Of a stretch of 8,919 bases of DNA, positions 1-6,848 are shown piece by piece. The notes under the pieces are model-generated. The model was not told where the DNA came from, made no database searches, and saw only the letters and a program-made list of their open reading frames with translations. Location of the stretch: positions 1-8,919 of the forward strand of contig JACKPL010000020.1 in NCBI GenBank assembly GCA_024233545.1, given 5' to 3'. The stretch is from a bacterium. GTDB taxonomy: Bacteria > Auribacterota > Auribacteria > Auribacterales > Auribacteraceae. Position numbers and translations under genes: made by a program. Within the stretch, counting starts at the first letter, position 1. Each line of letters opens with the position of its first letter.

Positions 1-82
1 CGAGCGGGTCGAGGGAAACCAACAACTGCCCCGGGACTTCGTTCCGGAAGCACGAGGGCGAACACCGAATACCGAACACCGG
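1..82. other. Spacer downstream of the giant gene
   Basis: No coding sequence was seen. It contains a 9-bp direct repeat CGAACACCG at 59-67 and 73-81, just beyond the stop codon. There is no clear terminator with a T-tract. Confidence 0.4.
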
Positions 83-2338
83 TTAATACACCACCACCCG
101 CCCACTATACACCATCCGCCCCTCCGACCGCAATACCACCCAATACACTCCTTCCGGCAGGCTGCCCCCCCTATCCAGCAAAAGGCGCTCCTGCAAAACA
201 ACGCCCACATCCCGCCGCATCCAAGCCCTTCCCAGCGCATCCAGCAGGAACAGTTCTACCGGTGCCGGTGCCGCCAGCTGCAAATCCAGCCACAGCTCCC
301 CGGAGGTGGGGTTGGGGAACAGGCGGGCGCTGCGGACGAGCTCCGCCCCGAAGGCCGACGTGATCGTTACGCCGGCCGTCTCCTGGCAACCCACCTGGTC
401 GGTAACGGTAAGCATGTAGGATGACCCCAGGGAGACGGAGATCGCAGCGGTAGTGTCTCCCGTATTCCAAAGATAACTGTACCCCGGAACGCCGCCCGAG
501 GCGGTGGCGGTGGCCGTGCCGTCCTGCTGCCCGTTGGGCAGGCTGAGATTGATCGAAATGTCGATCTCTTCGGGTTCGGGAAGCTCCAGCTCGTACTCCC
601 GGACGCAGTTGTTGCTGTCCCGGAGGATGACTATATATGCTCCCCCCGCCAGCTCGTCCAGGAAGTTGGTGTCCGGCGTGGGGATCAGCATGCCTTCATA
701 ATACCATTCGATGGAGTAGGGCGGGTCTCCGCCGCTGATGCTCGCCTCGATGGCGCCGTCCTCCTCCCCATAGCAGGTGACGGGGTCGCCCTCGACGGCC
801 ACCTGCAGGGCCGTAGCGGGCTGCCCGACGTTAAAGGGGCCGAAGATCGCCTGGCAGCCATCGCTGTCGGTGACGGTCAGGGTATAACTGCCGGGCGGCA
901 GGTTGTCGATATCGGGGGTGGCCAGCCCGTTGTTCCATTCATAGTCAAAAGGCGGCGAGCCGCCCAGCACGTCAAGGCTGATGCCTCCGGTGCGCTCTCC
1001 CCGGCACGCCACATGCCGCACCTCGGCCAGCGTATCCCGGATGGGCGGATTGGCAGAGGGCACGGTGCCGGTCACCGTGGCGGTACATCCGTGATGGTCG
1101 GTGACAACCCCTCGGTACCGCCCGGCGGGTACGCCGGTCAGGTCACCCTCGTCGCCGACCACCTCATCCTGGGCGTTGTACCAGGCGTAGGTGTACGGCG
1201 CCGTCCCTCCCGAGGTGGTCGTGTAGACGCCGCCGTCGTTGCCGGCAAAGCAGTCGACCCCCCCGATGCTGTCGCGGCGGAAGAAGAGGGGCGGCGGCTG
1301 CGTGACCGCCAGCAGTACCGAGGCTGTTATGCAGCCGTTCACCTGGTCGGTCACCGTCACCCGGTAGTTGCCCGGGGAGAGGCCGCAGATGGTGACGCTG
1401 TCGCCGGGATTCTGCCGGATAACCCCGTTGCTGAAATGGAAGCGGTAGTTGGAGGAGCCGCCGGAAACGATGGCGGTGGCGCAGCCGTCGCTGGCGCCGC
1501 TGCAGCTGACGTTATCCACGTAGAACGTGTCCAGCCGGAAGGGCGCTATATCGTCGTCTACCTTGACGGAAGGGGATTCGGCCAGGCAGGCGTTCGCGTC
1601 TTCTACATAAAGTATATAATCGGCCGGGGCCGGCTGGTCCAGGCAATCGCCGGTAGCGCCGTTGCTCCACAGCAGGTTGTAGGGAGGGGCGCCCCCGCTC
1701 ACTTCTGCGCACAATTCCTGCACGGCGCCGCCCTGGCAGATATCTTCGGCGGTTACCTCCACGGCAACGCTGAGCGGCGGCGGCTGGGTGAGGACGAAAG
1801 TAGTGTCGATCGGGCAGGAGTTGTCGTCCTGCACCAGCAGCCGGTAACTGCCGGCCGGAATATCGAACAGGTCTTCCCCATTGTAGTCTTCACCCAACCA
1901 GTTGTAGGCGTAGGGCGGGGTGCCGCCCCGCACGGCCACCTCGATGAAGCCGGTGGTGTCTCCGAAGCAGTTGATCCGGCCGATGCCTTCGATGCCCAGC
2001 TCCAGGTGGGGCGGGCTCTGTATGGTGATGGGCGGCGGCACGAGGCGGCATCCGTTGGCGTCGCTGATGGTGAGGTGGTAGTCGCCGTCCGGCAGGTCCA
2101 GGCGGGGGACGCCGGTGGCGCCGTCGCTCCAGCGGAAGCTGATCGGCGGCATCCCGGATCGTATCAGGTTGATGTCGATCAGCCCGTCGTTGGTGCCCGC
2201 GCAGGTGGGCTGCACGACGATGGTGTTGGTTTCGAATACCTGTATTGCGTTCAGCACGATGGCCGTATCGTAGAGGCAGCCTTGCCCGTCTTCGATGCGG
2301 ACGCAGTAGTAGCCGGTGTCCAGCCCGTTGATGGTTGG
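83..2338 (-). CDS. Giant T9SS-exported SprB-repeat protein, C-terminal part
   Basis: This is the 3' part of the same gene, about 751 codons ending in TAA at 83-85. It holds roughly eight more SprB-type repeats. Each starts with a C-G-x-x-(D/N)-G element (for example PTCAGTNDG, VSCSGASDG, VTCYGEEDG), then GGxPPYxYxW, then a GxYxxxVTDxxGC turn. The C-terminus (positions 86-337, 84 residues) is a T9SS type A sorting domain: LFPNPTSGELWLDLQL, then LDALGR, LPEGVYWV and a final VVVY. T9SS tails direct export across the outer membrane and are usually cleaved as the cargo is attached or released. The open frame continues upstream to 2725, but the residues above 2338 look like no SprB sequence and are out of frame, so a separate protein starting near 2725 is unlikely. 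Repeats differ clearly from one another in sequence, which argues for an old array. Confidence 0.85.
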   Translation of the reverse strand, partial: PTINGLDTGYYCVRIEDGQGCLYDTAIVLNAIQVFETNTIVVQPTCAGTNDGLIDINLIRSGMPPISFRWSDGATGVPRLDLPDGDYHLTISDANGCRLVPPPITIQSPPHLELGIEGIGRINCFGDTTGFIEVAVRGGTPPYAYNWLGEDYNGEDLFDIPAGSYRLLVQDDNSCPIDTTFVLTQPPPLSVAVEVTAEDICQGGAVQELCAEVSGGAPPYNLLWSNGATGDCLDQPAPADYILYVEDANACLAESPSVKVDDDIAPFRLDTFYVDNVSCSGASDGCATAIVSGGSSNYRFHFSNGVIRQNPGDSVTICGLSPGNYRVTVTDQVNGCITASVLLAVTQPPPLFFRRDSIGGVDCFAGNDGGVYTTTSGGTAPYTYAWYNAQDEVVGDEGDLTGVPAGRYRGVVTDHHGCTATVTGTVPSANPPIRDTLAEVRHVACRGERTGGISLDVLGGSPPFDYEWNNGLATPDIDNLPPGSYTLTVTDSDGCQAIFGPFNVGQPATALQVAVEGDPVTCYGEEDGAIEASISGGDPPYSIEWYYEGMLIPTPDTNFLDELAGGAYIVILRDSNNCVREYELELPEPEEIDISINLSLPNGQQDGTATATASGGVPGYSYLWNTGDTTAAISVSLGSSYMLTVTDQVGCQETAGVTITSAFGAELVRSARLFPNPTSGELWLDLQLAAPAPVELFLLDALGRAWMRRDVGVVLQERLLLDRGGSLPEGVYWVVLRSEGRMVYSGRVVVY
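86..337 (-). other. T9SS type A C-terminal sorting domain of the giant protein
   Basis: The last 84 residues have the standard layout of this domain: an (L/Y)xPNP opening, hydrophobic strands (ELWLDLQL, VELFLLDALGR), a GxxLPEGVYWV strand and a final short hydrophobic strand. It identifies the protein as cargo of the type IX secretion system of Bacteroidota. Confidence 0.85.
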
Positions 2339-3809
2339 GTGGTGTCGCCCCGGCACCAGGCGTAGGAGAAAGGCGGGATGCCGTTCGGCTGCAGGCTGAT
2401 CCTTCCGGTTTCCAGCCCGACGCAGTCCGGTTCCTTGACGGTGATGTCCAGGTCGATGAAGGAAAAGGCGGTCAGTTCGACCTCCAGGGTGTCCGGCGGG
2501 CAGTTGTTGGCATCGGTAGCGTAGGCGTAGTACGTACCCACGGGCAGGTTCAGGAGGATGCTGTCGGTGCCTGTTTCGCTCCAGCTGTACTGGTAGGCGC
2601 CGTGCCGCCGGAATCGCACGATGATCTTGCCGTTTTGTCGCCCACGCATTCCGGCTGGGTGGCTTCGAGCAGGGAGAGGCTGACCGGCGCCGGCTCACGG
2701 TATGATCGCACGGCCTGGCAGCCATTGAAGTCGGTCAGGGTCAGGGAATAGCTGCCCCGGGCCAGGTTGATGATGAGGGGGGCGGTGCTGCCGTTGCTCC
2801 AGCGGTACTGGTAAGGGGGCGTGCCGCCCTGGCCCGTCACTTTGATGCTGCCGTCGGCCAGGCCGTGGCAGCTCAGGGCGGACAGAGAATCCAGGGTGAT
2901 GCCCACGGGGCTGGGTGCCGGCAGCATATAGGTCCGGATGAGGGTGCAGTTGTTGGCGTCGGTGATGGTGACGGTATAGCTGCCGCCGGCCAGGTTGAGG
3001 GCGTCTTTCTGGATGCCGCCGTTGCTCCAGCGGTAGGTATAGGGAGGTCTTCCGCCGAAGGCGTCAAGCATTATGGCACCATCGCTGAGGCTGGAGCAGG
3101 AGGGGAGCTGCAGGCTGGCCGCCGCCCGGAGGCTGTCCGGCTCTTCGATAAGTATATCTTCAATCACGCTTTCGCAAATGCCTTCCGAGACGGTGACCGA
3201 ATAGGTGCCGCCGGGCAGGCCGCCGGCGCAGCGTTGGGTATGGCCGCTGCTCCACAGGTACTGGGGCGTGCCGCCGAACACTTCCAGGCAAGCCTGCCCG
3301 TTGGCCGCCCCGGCGCAGTTCACGTCTTCAGTCGTTATATCCTGTACGACCGCCCCTGGCCCGTTGACGATCAGGGAGCGCAGGATGAGGCGGCAGGCCT
3401 GCTCGGAGTCGTCGGTCACGGTGATGCGGTAGGAACCCTGGGAGAGGTTGAGGATGCGCAGCGTATCCGCTATGCCGGTGGTGTCGCCGCTGATGCCGTT
3501 GCTGCCTAGCCACTGGTAGGAAAAGGGGCTGGCGCCGTTGAGGGGCACCAGGGTGATGCTGCCGTCGGCCCCGGCGCAGGTGCTCACTTCGGTGACGAAG
3601 CTGCGCAGGGAGTCGATGCTCACGGTGGTATTGACCTGGACGCTGTCGATGCTCAGGCACCCTCCCGCATCGGTCACGGTGACGGCATAGAAATCCGTCG
3701 TGCCCGGCGTTTGGTTGGCCTGGATGCTGGTGCTGCTGCCGGTGGCGCCGGTACTCCAGAGGTAGGAATAGGGCGGCTGCCCGCCGCTGGCCTGCACGCT
3801 CAGCAGGGT
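340..3809 (-). repeat. Array of about 15 SprB-type protein repeats
   Basis: I count about 15 divergent units of roughly 75-85 residues, marked by variants of GGxPPYxYxW: SGGQPPYSYLW, NGASPFSYQW, FGGTPQYLW, FGGRPPYTYRW, QGGTPPYQYRW, SGGTAPYQYSW (rebuilt across the frameshift), NGIPPFSYAW, RSGMPPISFRW, RGGTPPYAYNW, SGGAPPYNLLW, SGGSSNYRFHF, SGGTAPYTYAW, LGGSPPFDYEW, SGGDPPYSIEW and SGGVPGYSYLW. Most carry a cysteine pair, one before the acidic CxGxxDG element and one near the end of the VTDxxGC strand. Such beta-sandwich repeats commonly form long stalks on surface adhesins. The first and last units are the most degenerate, so the count is uncertain by one or two. Confidence 0.8.
2339..2637 (-). 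CDS. Middle segment of the giant SprB-repeat protein (shifted frame)
   Basis: This short segment lies in a different frame from its neighbours but clearly continues the same protein. It reads NGKIIV, then YQYSWSETGTDSILLN, LPVGTYYAYATDANNC and PDCVGLETGRISL, and ends IPPFSYAWCRGDTT. That is the second half of one SprB-type repeat and the first half of the next. Upstream, the N-terminal segment ends in PECVGDK, which is the expected lead-in. Downstream, the C-terminal segment resumes with PTINGLDTGYYCV, the expected completion of the second repeat. It has no start of its own and would not be expressed alone. It is listed so that the gene can be reassembled: 83-6116 with a net gain of two bases gives 2,012 codons including the stop. 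Confidence 0.75.
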
Positions 3810-6116
3810 GCTGTTGTCCCGGCAAAGGGAAAAGGAATCGGCGGGGGAAAAGGCGAGGGCGGGCCCGGGCAGCACCGCCACGTTGACGCTGCCCACATCA
3901 GCACAGCCGGCATCGGTCGTCGCTTTGAAGTAATAGGTGGTATTCTGGAGCGGGCTGACGATGGTCGACGGCAGGAGGTTGCCGTCCGTTGCCGGCAGGC
4001 CGTCGTGGAAGGTGATGGTGCTGCCGGTAAAGTTGGCGTCCTGGATGTCGAGGCTGGCCAGGTCCAGCATTGCGCCGGGGCATACTGTCGGGCGATCTGC
4101 CGTGCTGACATCCGGCAGGGGGTTGACCACAACAGATACTGCTGCCCGCTGGGCAGAAAAGCAGAATCCGTCGGTTTCCTCGGCGTAGTAGGTGACGGTT
4201 ATGGGTGCCGGGCCGTTGTTTTCCAGCGGCAGGGCGGGGGTGAAGAGCTCGCCGGCAGCGATGGGGTCGCCTCCGTCGGGGCGGTCGTACCAGAGGATGA
4301 ACTTGTCGAAGCCGGGCGTGGCGCGCAGGAAGGCGTCTTCGCCGGAGCAAATGGTGTCGTTCAAAGCGGCCGGGGGCGGCAGGATGGGGTCGTCCGCCAG
4401 CCCGTTGCAGTTTTCGTCCTGCTCGTTGCAGGGGGTTTCCGCCATGCCGGGGTTGATGTTGGGGTTGTTGTCGTTGCAGTCGCCGGGCTGGCTGGCGTAG
4501 CCGGCCGGGGGCGCCCCGGAGCAGCTGCTGATGGTTTGGTTGCTCCGCCCGTAGCCGTCGCCATCGTTGTCGGCATAGTATTCGAAGGTGGGCGGGCCGA
4601 GGTCGGCGGAGCCGTAGAAGAGGATTTCGTCCAGGGCGATATCTCCCCGGGAGCTGATGGTCTCGGTGCCGGCGAAACGGAACTGCAGCACCTGCCCGTC
4701 CGCAAAACCGCTGAGGCTGACGTAGGCCCTGTGCCAGTCCGTGCCCTGGTTGCCGCTCTTTTGCCAGAGGGTATTCCAGGAGAAGCCGCCGTTGTCGGAC
4801 ACTTCGAGCTTCAGCGTGCCGATGCCGACGCCGAACATGTGGTAGAAGAAGGACAGGTGGCAGGTGTCGCTGCCCTGCTTGTCCAGTTGTATGCAGTTGG
4901 ACAGCAGGTAGGCCGTCTTGTTGGGCTGGCAGATTTCGCCGGATGTTTCCAGGTAGATGTAATTGCCGCCGCCGCTGACGTCGTCGGAGGGGCCGGTGCC
5001 AACCGTAGGCGTTCCTCCCGCGTCGACGAGCCAGTCGAAGCCGTCGTCGCGGCTGTTGCGCCAGGTGCCTGCGATGTCGCATTCGGTATCGCAAAACAGG
5101 CCGCAGGCGGGCAGGTCGTCAAAATGGGTGCGTTGGCTTTGGGCGGCCGGCAGGCATCCCGTTTCGAAGAATACCGGGCAGGAGTTCCCGGAAAAGGAGC
5201 CGCCGCAGCTTTTGCGGACGTACAGTTCATAGGCGGTTTCCGGCGCCAGGCCGTCCAGGGTGAAGGGCGGGCAGCCGTTGACTGTCATTACCGTGCCCTG
5301 GCCGGCGGCGGCGCCGGTACCGGGGGTGAAACCCGGTGGGCCGTATTCTATTATAGAAACCCCGCAGCTGTTGAATGGCGACCAGTTGATGGTGGTGGCG
5401 TTGGTATCCTGGGCGATTACGCTGACGGTTTCCACCGGCAGGCAGGAGATGGGCGAGAAGATGAGGTTGATGTAATCCAGCCGCCCGGTATGCACCTGGG
5501 CGTCGTCGCAGATGTTGAGCCGCCACAGGCCGTTGGGGTCGGTGGCGCCGTCGTTGAACTGAAAGAGACTGCCCTCCGGCCGATACGGTTCGGCGGTAAA
5601 GGGCGGCTCGCCATCCTTGACGGAAACGCAGCTTTCCATGTTGAGGCGCACGGGCGCGCCGCAGTTCGGCACGGCAGGGTCGCCGTAGTTGTCGTCGCCC
5701 CCGCCGTTGTCGCGGGTGAGCGGTATGGTGATGCCGCCCGGGGAAGTGAGGGTAATGTCCAGGTCGTTGGCCCAGGGATGGCGGATGATGAATTGTACCT
5801 CCCGCAGGAAGACATCAACCCCCAGCCGGCTGCCCGGCGCGTTGTTGACGTTGACGACGACCTGTTCGGGATCGGGTACGACATTGACATTGGGGTCACA
5901 GCCCGCATCCGGGATGTTCAGCCCGATGGGGCACTGGGATGGGTTGTTGACCACCACGCTCTGGGCCGGGCCGCAGAGGGGCAGGAAGAGGGCGAAGAGC
6001 AGGGGCAGCGCGCACACCGGCAGATAAGCAGCCTGGCTTCTTCCAGGCAAAACGCATACACGAATGCACGAATGTACGAATGCACAAAGGTTTGAGCGTA
6101 AGGGCAATTCTCTCAT
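2550..6116 (-). CDS. Giant T9SS-exported SprB-repeat protein, N-terminal part (frame broken near 2637)
   Basis: This is the 5' part of a gene that continues to position 83. A hydrophobic signal peptide (about residues 31-52, ending LCGPAQS) is followed by a P-like domain (about 54-225, with HPWANDLDITLTSP and DPNGLWRLNICDD), a fibronectin-III-like domain (226-320), and a MAM-like domain (328-504, with SFFYHMFG and GDIALDEILFYGS). Next come a MopE-type metal-binding stretch (511-576, with DNDGDGYG and DENCNGLADD), Ig-like modules (578-760), and SprB-type repeats from about residue 770 (motif GGxPPYxYxW). SprB of Flavobacterium is a mobile cell-surface adhesin used in gliding; by analogy this is a surface or secreted adhesin, but no ligand can be read from the sequence. 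The last 27 codons before the stop at 2550 are out of frame, because the real frame leaves at about 2637. The ATG at 6116 lies in repeat DNA, so a start at 6057 is also possible. High confidence in the domains, lower in the exact start. Confidence 0.88.
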   Translation of the reverse strand: MRELPLRSNLCAFVHSCIRVCVLPGRSQAAYLPVCALPLLFALFLPLCGPAQSVVVNNPSQCPIGLNIPDAGCDPNVNVVPDPEQVVVNVNNAPGSRLGVDVFLREVQFIIRHPWANDLDITLTSPGGITIPLTRDNGGGDDNYGDPAVPNCGAPVRLNMESCVSVKDGEPPFTAEPYRPEGSLFQFNDGATDPNGLWRLNICDDAQVHTGRLDYINLIFSPISCLPVETVSVIAQDTNATTINWSPFNSCGVSIIEYGPPGFTPGTGAAAGQGTVMTVNGCPPFTLDGLAPETAYELYVRKSCGGSFSGNSCPVFFETGCLPAAQSQRTHFDDLPACGLFCDTECDIAGTWRNSRDDGFDWLVDAGGTPTVGTGPSDDVSGGGNYIYLETSGEICQPNKTAYLLSNCIQLDKQGSDTCHLSFFYHMFGVGIGTLKLEVSDNGGFSWNTLWQKSGNQGTDWHRAYVSLSGFADGQVLQFRFAGTETISSRGDIALDEILFYGSADLGPPTFEYYADNDGDGYGRSNQTISSCSGAPPAGYASQPGDCNDNNPNINPGMAETPCNEQDENCNGLADDPILPPPAALNDTICSGEDAFLRATPGFDKFILWYDRPDGGDPIAAGELFTPALPLENNGPAPITVTYYAEETDGFCFSAQRAAVSVVVNPLPDVSTADRPTVCPGAMLDLASLDIQDANFTGSTITFHDGLPATDGNLLPSTIVSPLQNTTYYFKATTDAGCADVGSVNVAVLPGPALAFSPADSFSLCRDNSTLLSVQASGGQPPYSYLWSTGATGSSTSIQANQTPGTTDFYAVTVTDAGGCLSIDSVQVNTTVSIDSLRSFVTEVSTCAGADGSITLVPLNGASPFSYQWLGSNGISGDTTGIADTLRILNLSQGSYRITVTDDSEQACRLILRSLIVNGPGAVVQDITTEDVNCAGAANGQACLEVFGGTPQYLWSSGHTQRCAGGLPGGTYSVTVSEGICESVIEDILIEEPDSLRAAASLQLPSCSSLSDGAIMLDAFGGRPPYTYRWSNGGIQKDALNLAGGSYTVTITDANNCTLIRTYMLPAPSPVGITLDSLSALSCHGLADGSIKVTGQGGTPPYQYRWSNGSTAPLIINLARGSYSLTLTDFNGCQAVRSYREPAPVSLSLLEATQPECVGDKTARSSCDSGGTAPTSTAGAKQAPTASS
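4389..4586 (-). other. MopE-type metal-binding motif within the giant protein
   Basis: Residues 511-576 read YYADNDGDGYG, then GDCNDNNPNINPG, then CNEQDENCNGLADD. The Asp/Asn-rich DxDxDGYG loop and the CNxxDxNCNG box match the putative metal-binding repeat named after the copper protein MopE. In Bacteroidota it usually occurs once between modules of large exported proteins. Calcium is at least as likely a ligand as copper, and the sequence cannot decide. Confidence 0.75.
4605..5135 (-). other. MAM-like domain within the giant protein
   Basis: Residues about 328-504 show the features of a MAM-like jelly-roll: HFDDL at the start, DDGFDWLVDAGGTPT, a GxGNYIYLETSG strand, LSFFYHMFGVGIGTLKLEVS, and a closing GDIALDEILFYG. 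In related proteins these domains bind carbohydrate or protein partners. Confidence 0.65.
5442..5957 (-). other. Proprotein-convertase P-like domain within the giant protein
   Basis: Residues about 54-225 resemble the P domain: VDVFLREVQFIIRHPWANDL, LTSPGGITIPL, then GTDPNGLW-like text (ATDPNGLWRLNICDD) and a final GRLDYINLIF strand. In proteases this domain follows the catalytic unit. Here there is no protease, so it is a free beta-barrel module, as is common in Bacteroidota exoproteins. Confidence 0.7.
6053..6084. repeat. Four copies of an 8-bp tandem repeat at the start of the giant gene
   Basis: Units on the plus strand are CGCATACA (degenerate, 6053-6060), CGAATGCA (6061-6068), CGAATGTA (6069-6076) and CGAATGCA (6077-6084). 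On the minus strand they would encode FVHSCIRVC at residues 13-21 if translation began at 6116. This is simple-repeat DNA rather than normal protein sequence, which bears on the choice of start. Confidence 0.7.
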
Positions 6117-6155
6117 TAGTAAGGGTTTGGTTCTGTTTTGGGATCGCGGACTGGC

Positions 6156-6233
6156 CTAGCCACGAAGACACCAAGTCACTAAGATGCACAAAGACTTAGT
6201 GGGTTCTTCGTGTCTTTGTGTCTTTGTGGCTAG
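6156..6233. repeat. Imperfect long inverted repeat, CCACGAAGACACCAAG family, copy 1
   Basis: The left arm (6156-6183, starting CTAGCCACGAAGACACC) pairs imperfectly with the right arm (6195-6233, ending TCTTTGTGGCTAG). The outer CTAGCCAC/GTGGCTAG and the inner CACTAAG/CTTAGTG match well. The right arm carries an extra stretch of about 11 bases. It would fold into a long hairpin in the leader of the giant gene's transcript if that starts near 6253. Confidence 0.75.
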
Positions 6234-6259
6234 ATAAGCCAGTACAGGACAGCGCACTC

Positions 6260-6267
6260 CAAATATA
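6260..6267 (-). promoter_or_regulatory. Candidate Bacteroidota -7 element for the giant gene
   Basis: On the minus strand the bases read TATATTTG, a full match to the Bacteroidota -7 consensus TAnnTTTG. No TTG is seen at the expected -33 distance, so the call is weak. Transcription would start near 6253 and give a leader of roughly 140-200 nt containing the 6156-6233 hairpin. Confidence 0.3.
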
Positions 6268-6552
6268 GCGTGTTTACGTAACTGTTTGGGCATTTCGGTG
6301 TTGCGGTTTTCCGATATAGAACCGGTGCCTGTGGTAGTCAGGCTCAAGGTTAGCCATATTTACCCTGACGAATGGACGGCCGCAGCACCATAACACCGAA
6401 ATACCAGAACACCAAAATACCTAAAGTAGTGCGTGTTTACTCGTAAAGGCATTGCGTTGACAGCAAAATGCTTTGCCAAACCGCAATAAAGTAACCAAAT
6501 ATGGCGGACATTTTGAAAAAAAAGTAACTATTTAGCAGTCCTCCGCTTTTTA

Positions 6553-6625
6553 GCCACGAAGACACCAAGACACTAAGATTGCACAAAGCCTTGGTGCGAT
6601 CTTGGTGTCTTGGTGTCTTCGTGGC
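6553..6625. repeat. Long inverted repeat, CCACGAAGACACCAAG family, copy 2
   Basis: The 28-base arms 6553-6580 and 6598-6625 are complementary at 26 of 28 positions. The 17-base centre contains a further GCAC/GTGC pair. The left arm shares GCCACGAAGACACCAAG with copy 1 about 390 bp away. The element looks like a dispersed palindromic intergenic repeat; it lacks a T-tract on either side, so a simple terminator is unlikely. Confidence 0.8.
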
Positions 6626-6730
6626 AAAGGCATCAGGCTCACCTAAACAGTTACAAAAAAAGTTGAATTTAGAAGGCAGCGCCGGGCGGTTGACAGAAAG
6701 GTGGGCGGCTGGCAGGGGTAATGTAGGGTT

Positions 6731-6824
6731 TGAGGTGAAGGCTGAGGCTGAGGTTTAGGATGGGGAACAGCCGGGGGTATTCCCCGGGAAAACGCTTCAA
6801 ACCTCAACCTCAACCTCAACCTCA
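6731..6824. repeat. Hexamer-repeat hairpin (ACCTCA)4 with degenerate opposite arm
   Basis: Positions 6801-6824 are four perfect ACCTCA units. Positions 6731-6757 hold a degenerate reverse copy (TGAGGTGAAGGCTGAGG and onwards). Between them lies a small perfect stem, CCGGGG (6771-6776) with CCCCGG (6782-6787). The structure lies 25-118 bases past the stop codon of the minus-strand gene ending at 6849, so it could protect or end that transcript. Confidence 0.7.
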
Positions 6825-6848
6825 TCAAGCCTGCAAAAGGCAGGAAAG

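Larger units (their letters stand above)
6117..6848. other. 732-bp intergenic region rich in hairpins and short repeats, no gene
   Basis: No open frame here resembles a protein. The region separates two minus-strand genes. It holds two related long hairpins (6156-6233, 6553-6625), a hexamer hairpin (6731-6824), a candidate promoter (6260-6267), an 11-bp inverted match (ATTTCGGTGTT 6292-6302 with AACACCGAAAT 6392-6402) and several copies of a GTAACTGTTTAGG-like motif. These are listed separately. Confidence 0.6.

Noticed and set aside
1013..2365. 450-codon plus-strand open frame
   Set aside because: Shadow of the SprB repeats on the other strand; rich in Gly, Ala, Val and Arg with no recognisable fold or signal peptide.
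2330..2640. Programmed ribosomal frameshifting in the giant gene
   Set aside because: Several shifts in varying directions would be needed and no slippery site with a following structure is evident. Sequencing error explains it more simply.
2339..2725. N-terminal part of the 880-codon open frame as the start of a separate protein
   Set aside because: The residues before the PTINGLDTGYY stretch look nothing like an exported protein start. The same bases encode good SprB text in the other frames.
3711..6095. 794-codon open frame on the plus strand opposite the giant gene
   Set aside because: Its translation is low-complexity Gly/Ala/Val/Arg-rich text without domains. It mirrors the GC-rich minus-strand gene, whose domains are clear.
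6153..6625. CRISPR array from repeated CCACGAAGACACCAAG units
   Set aside because: Only two palindromic copies about 390 bp apart; no regular repeat-spacer pattern and no cas genes.
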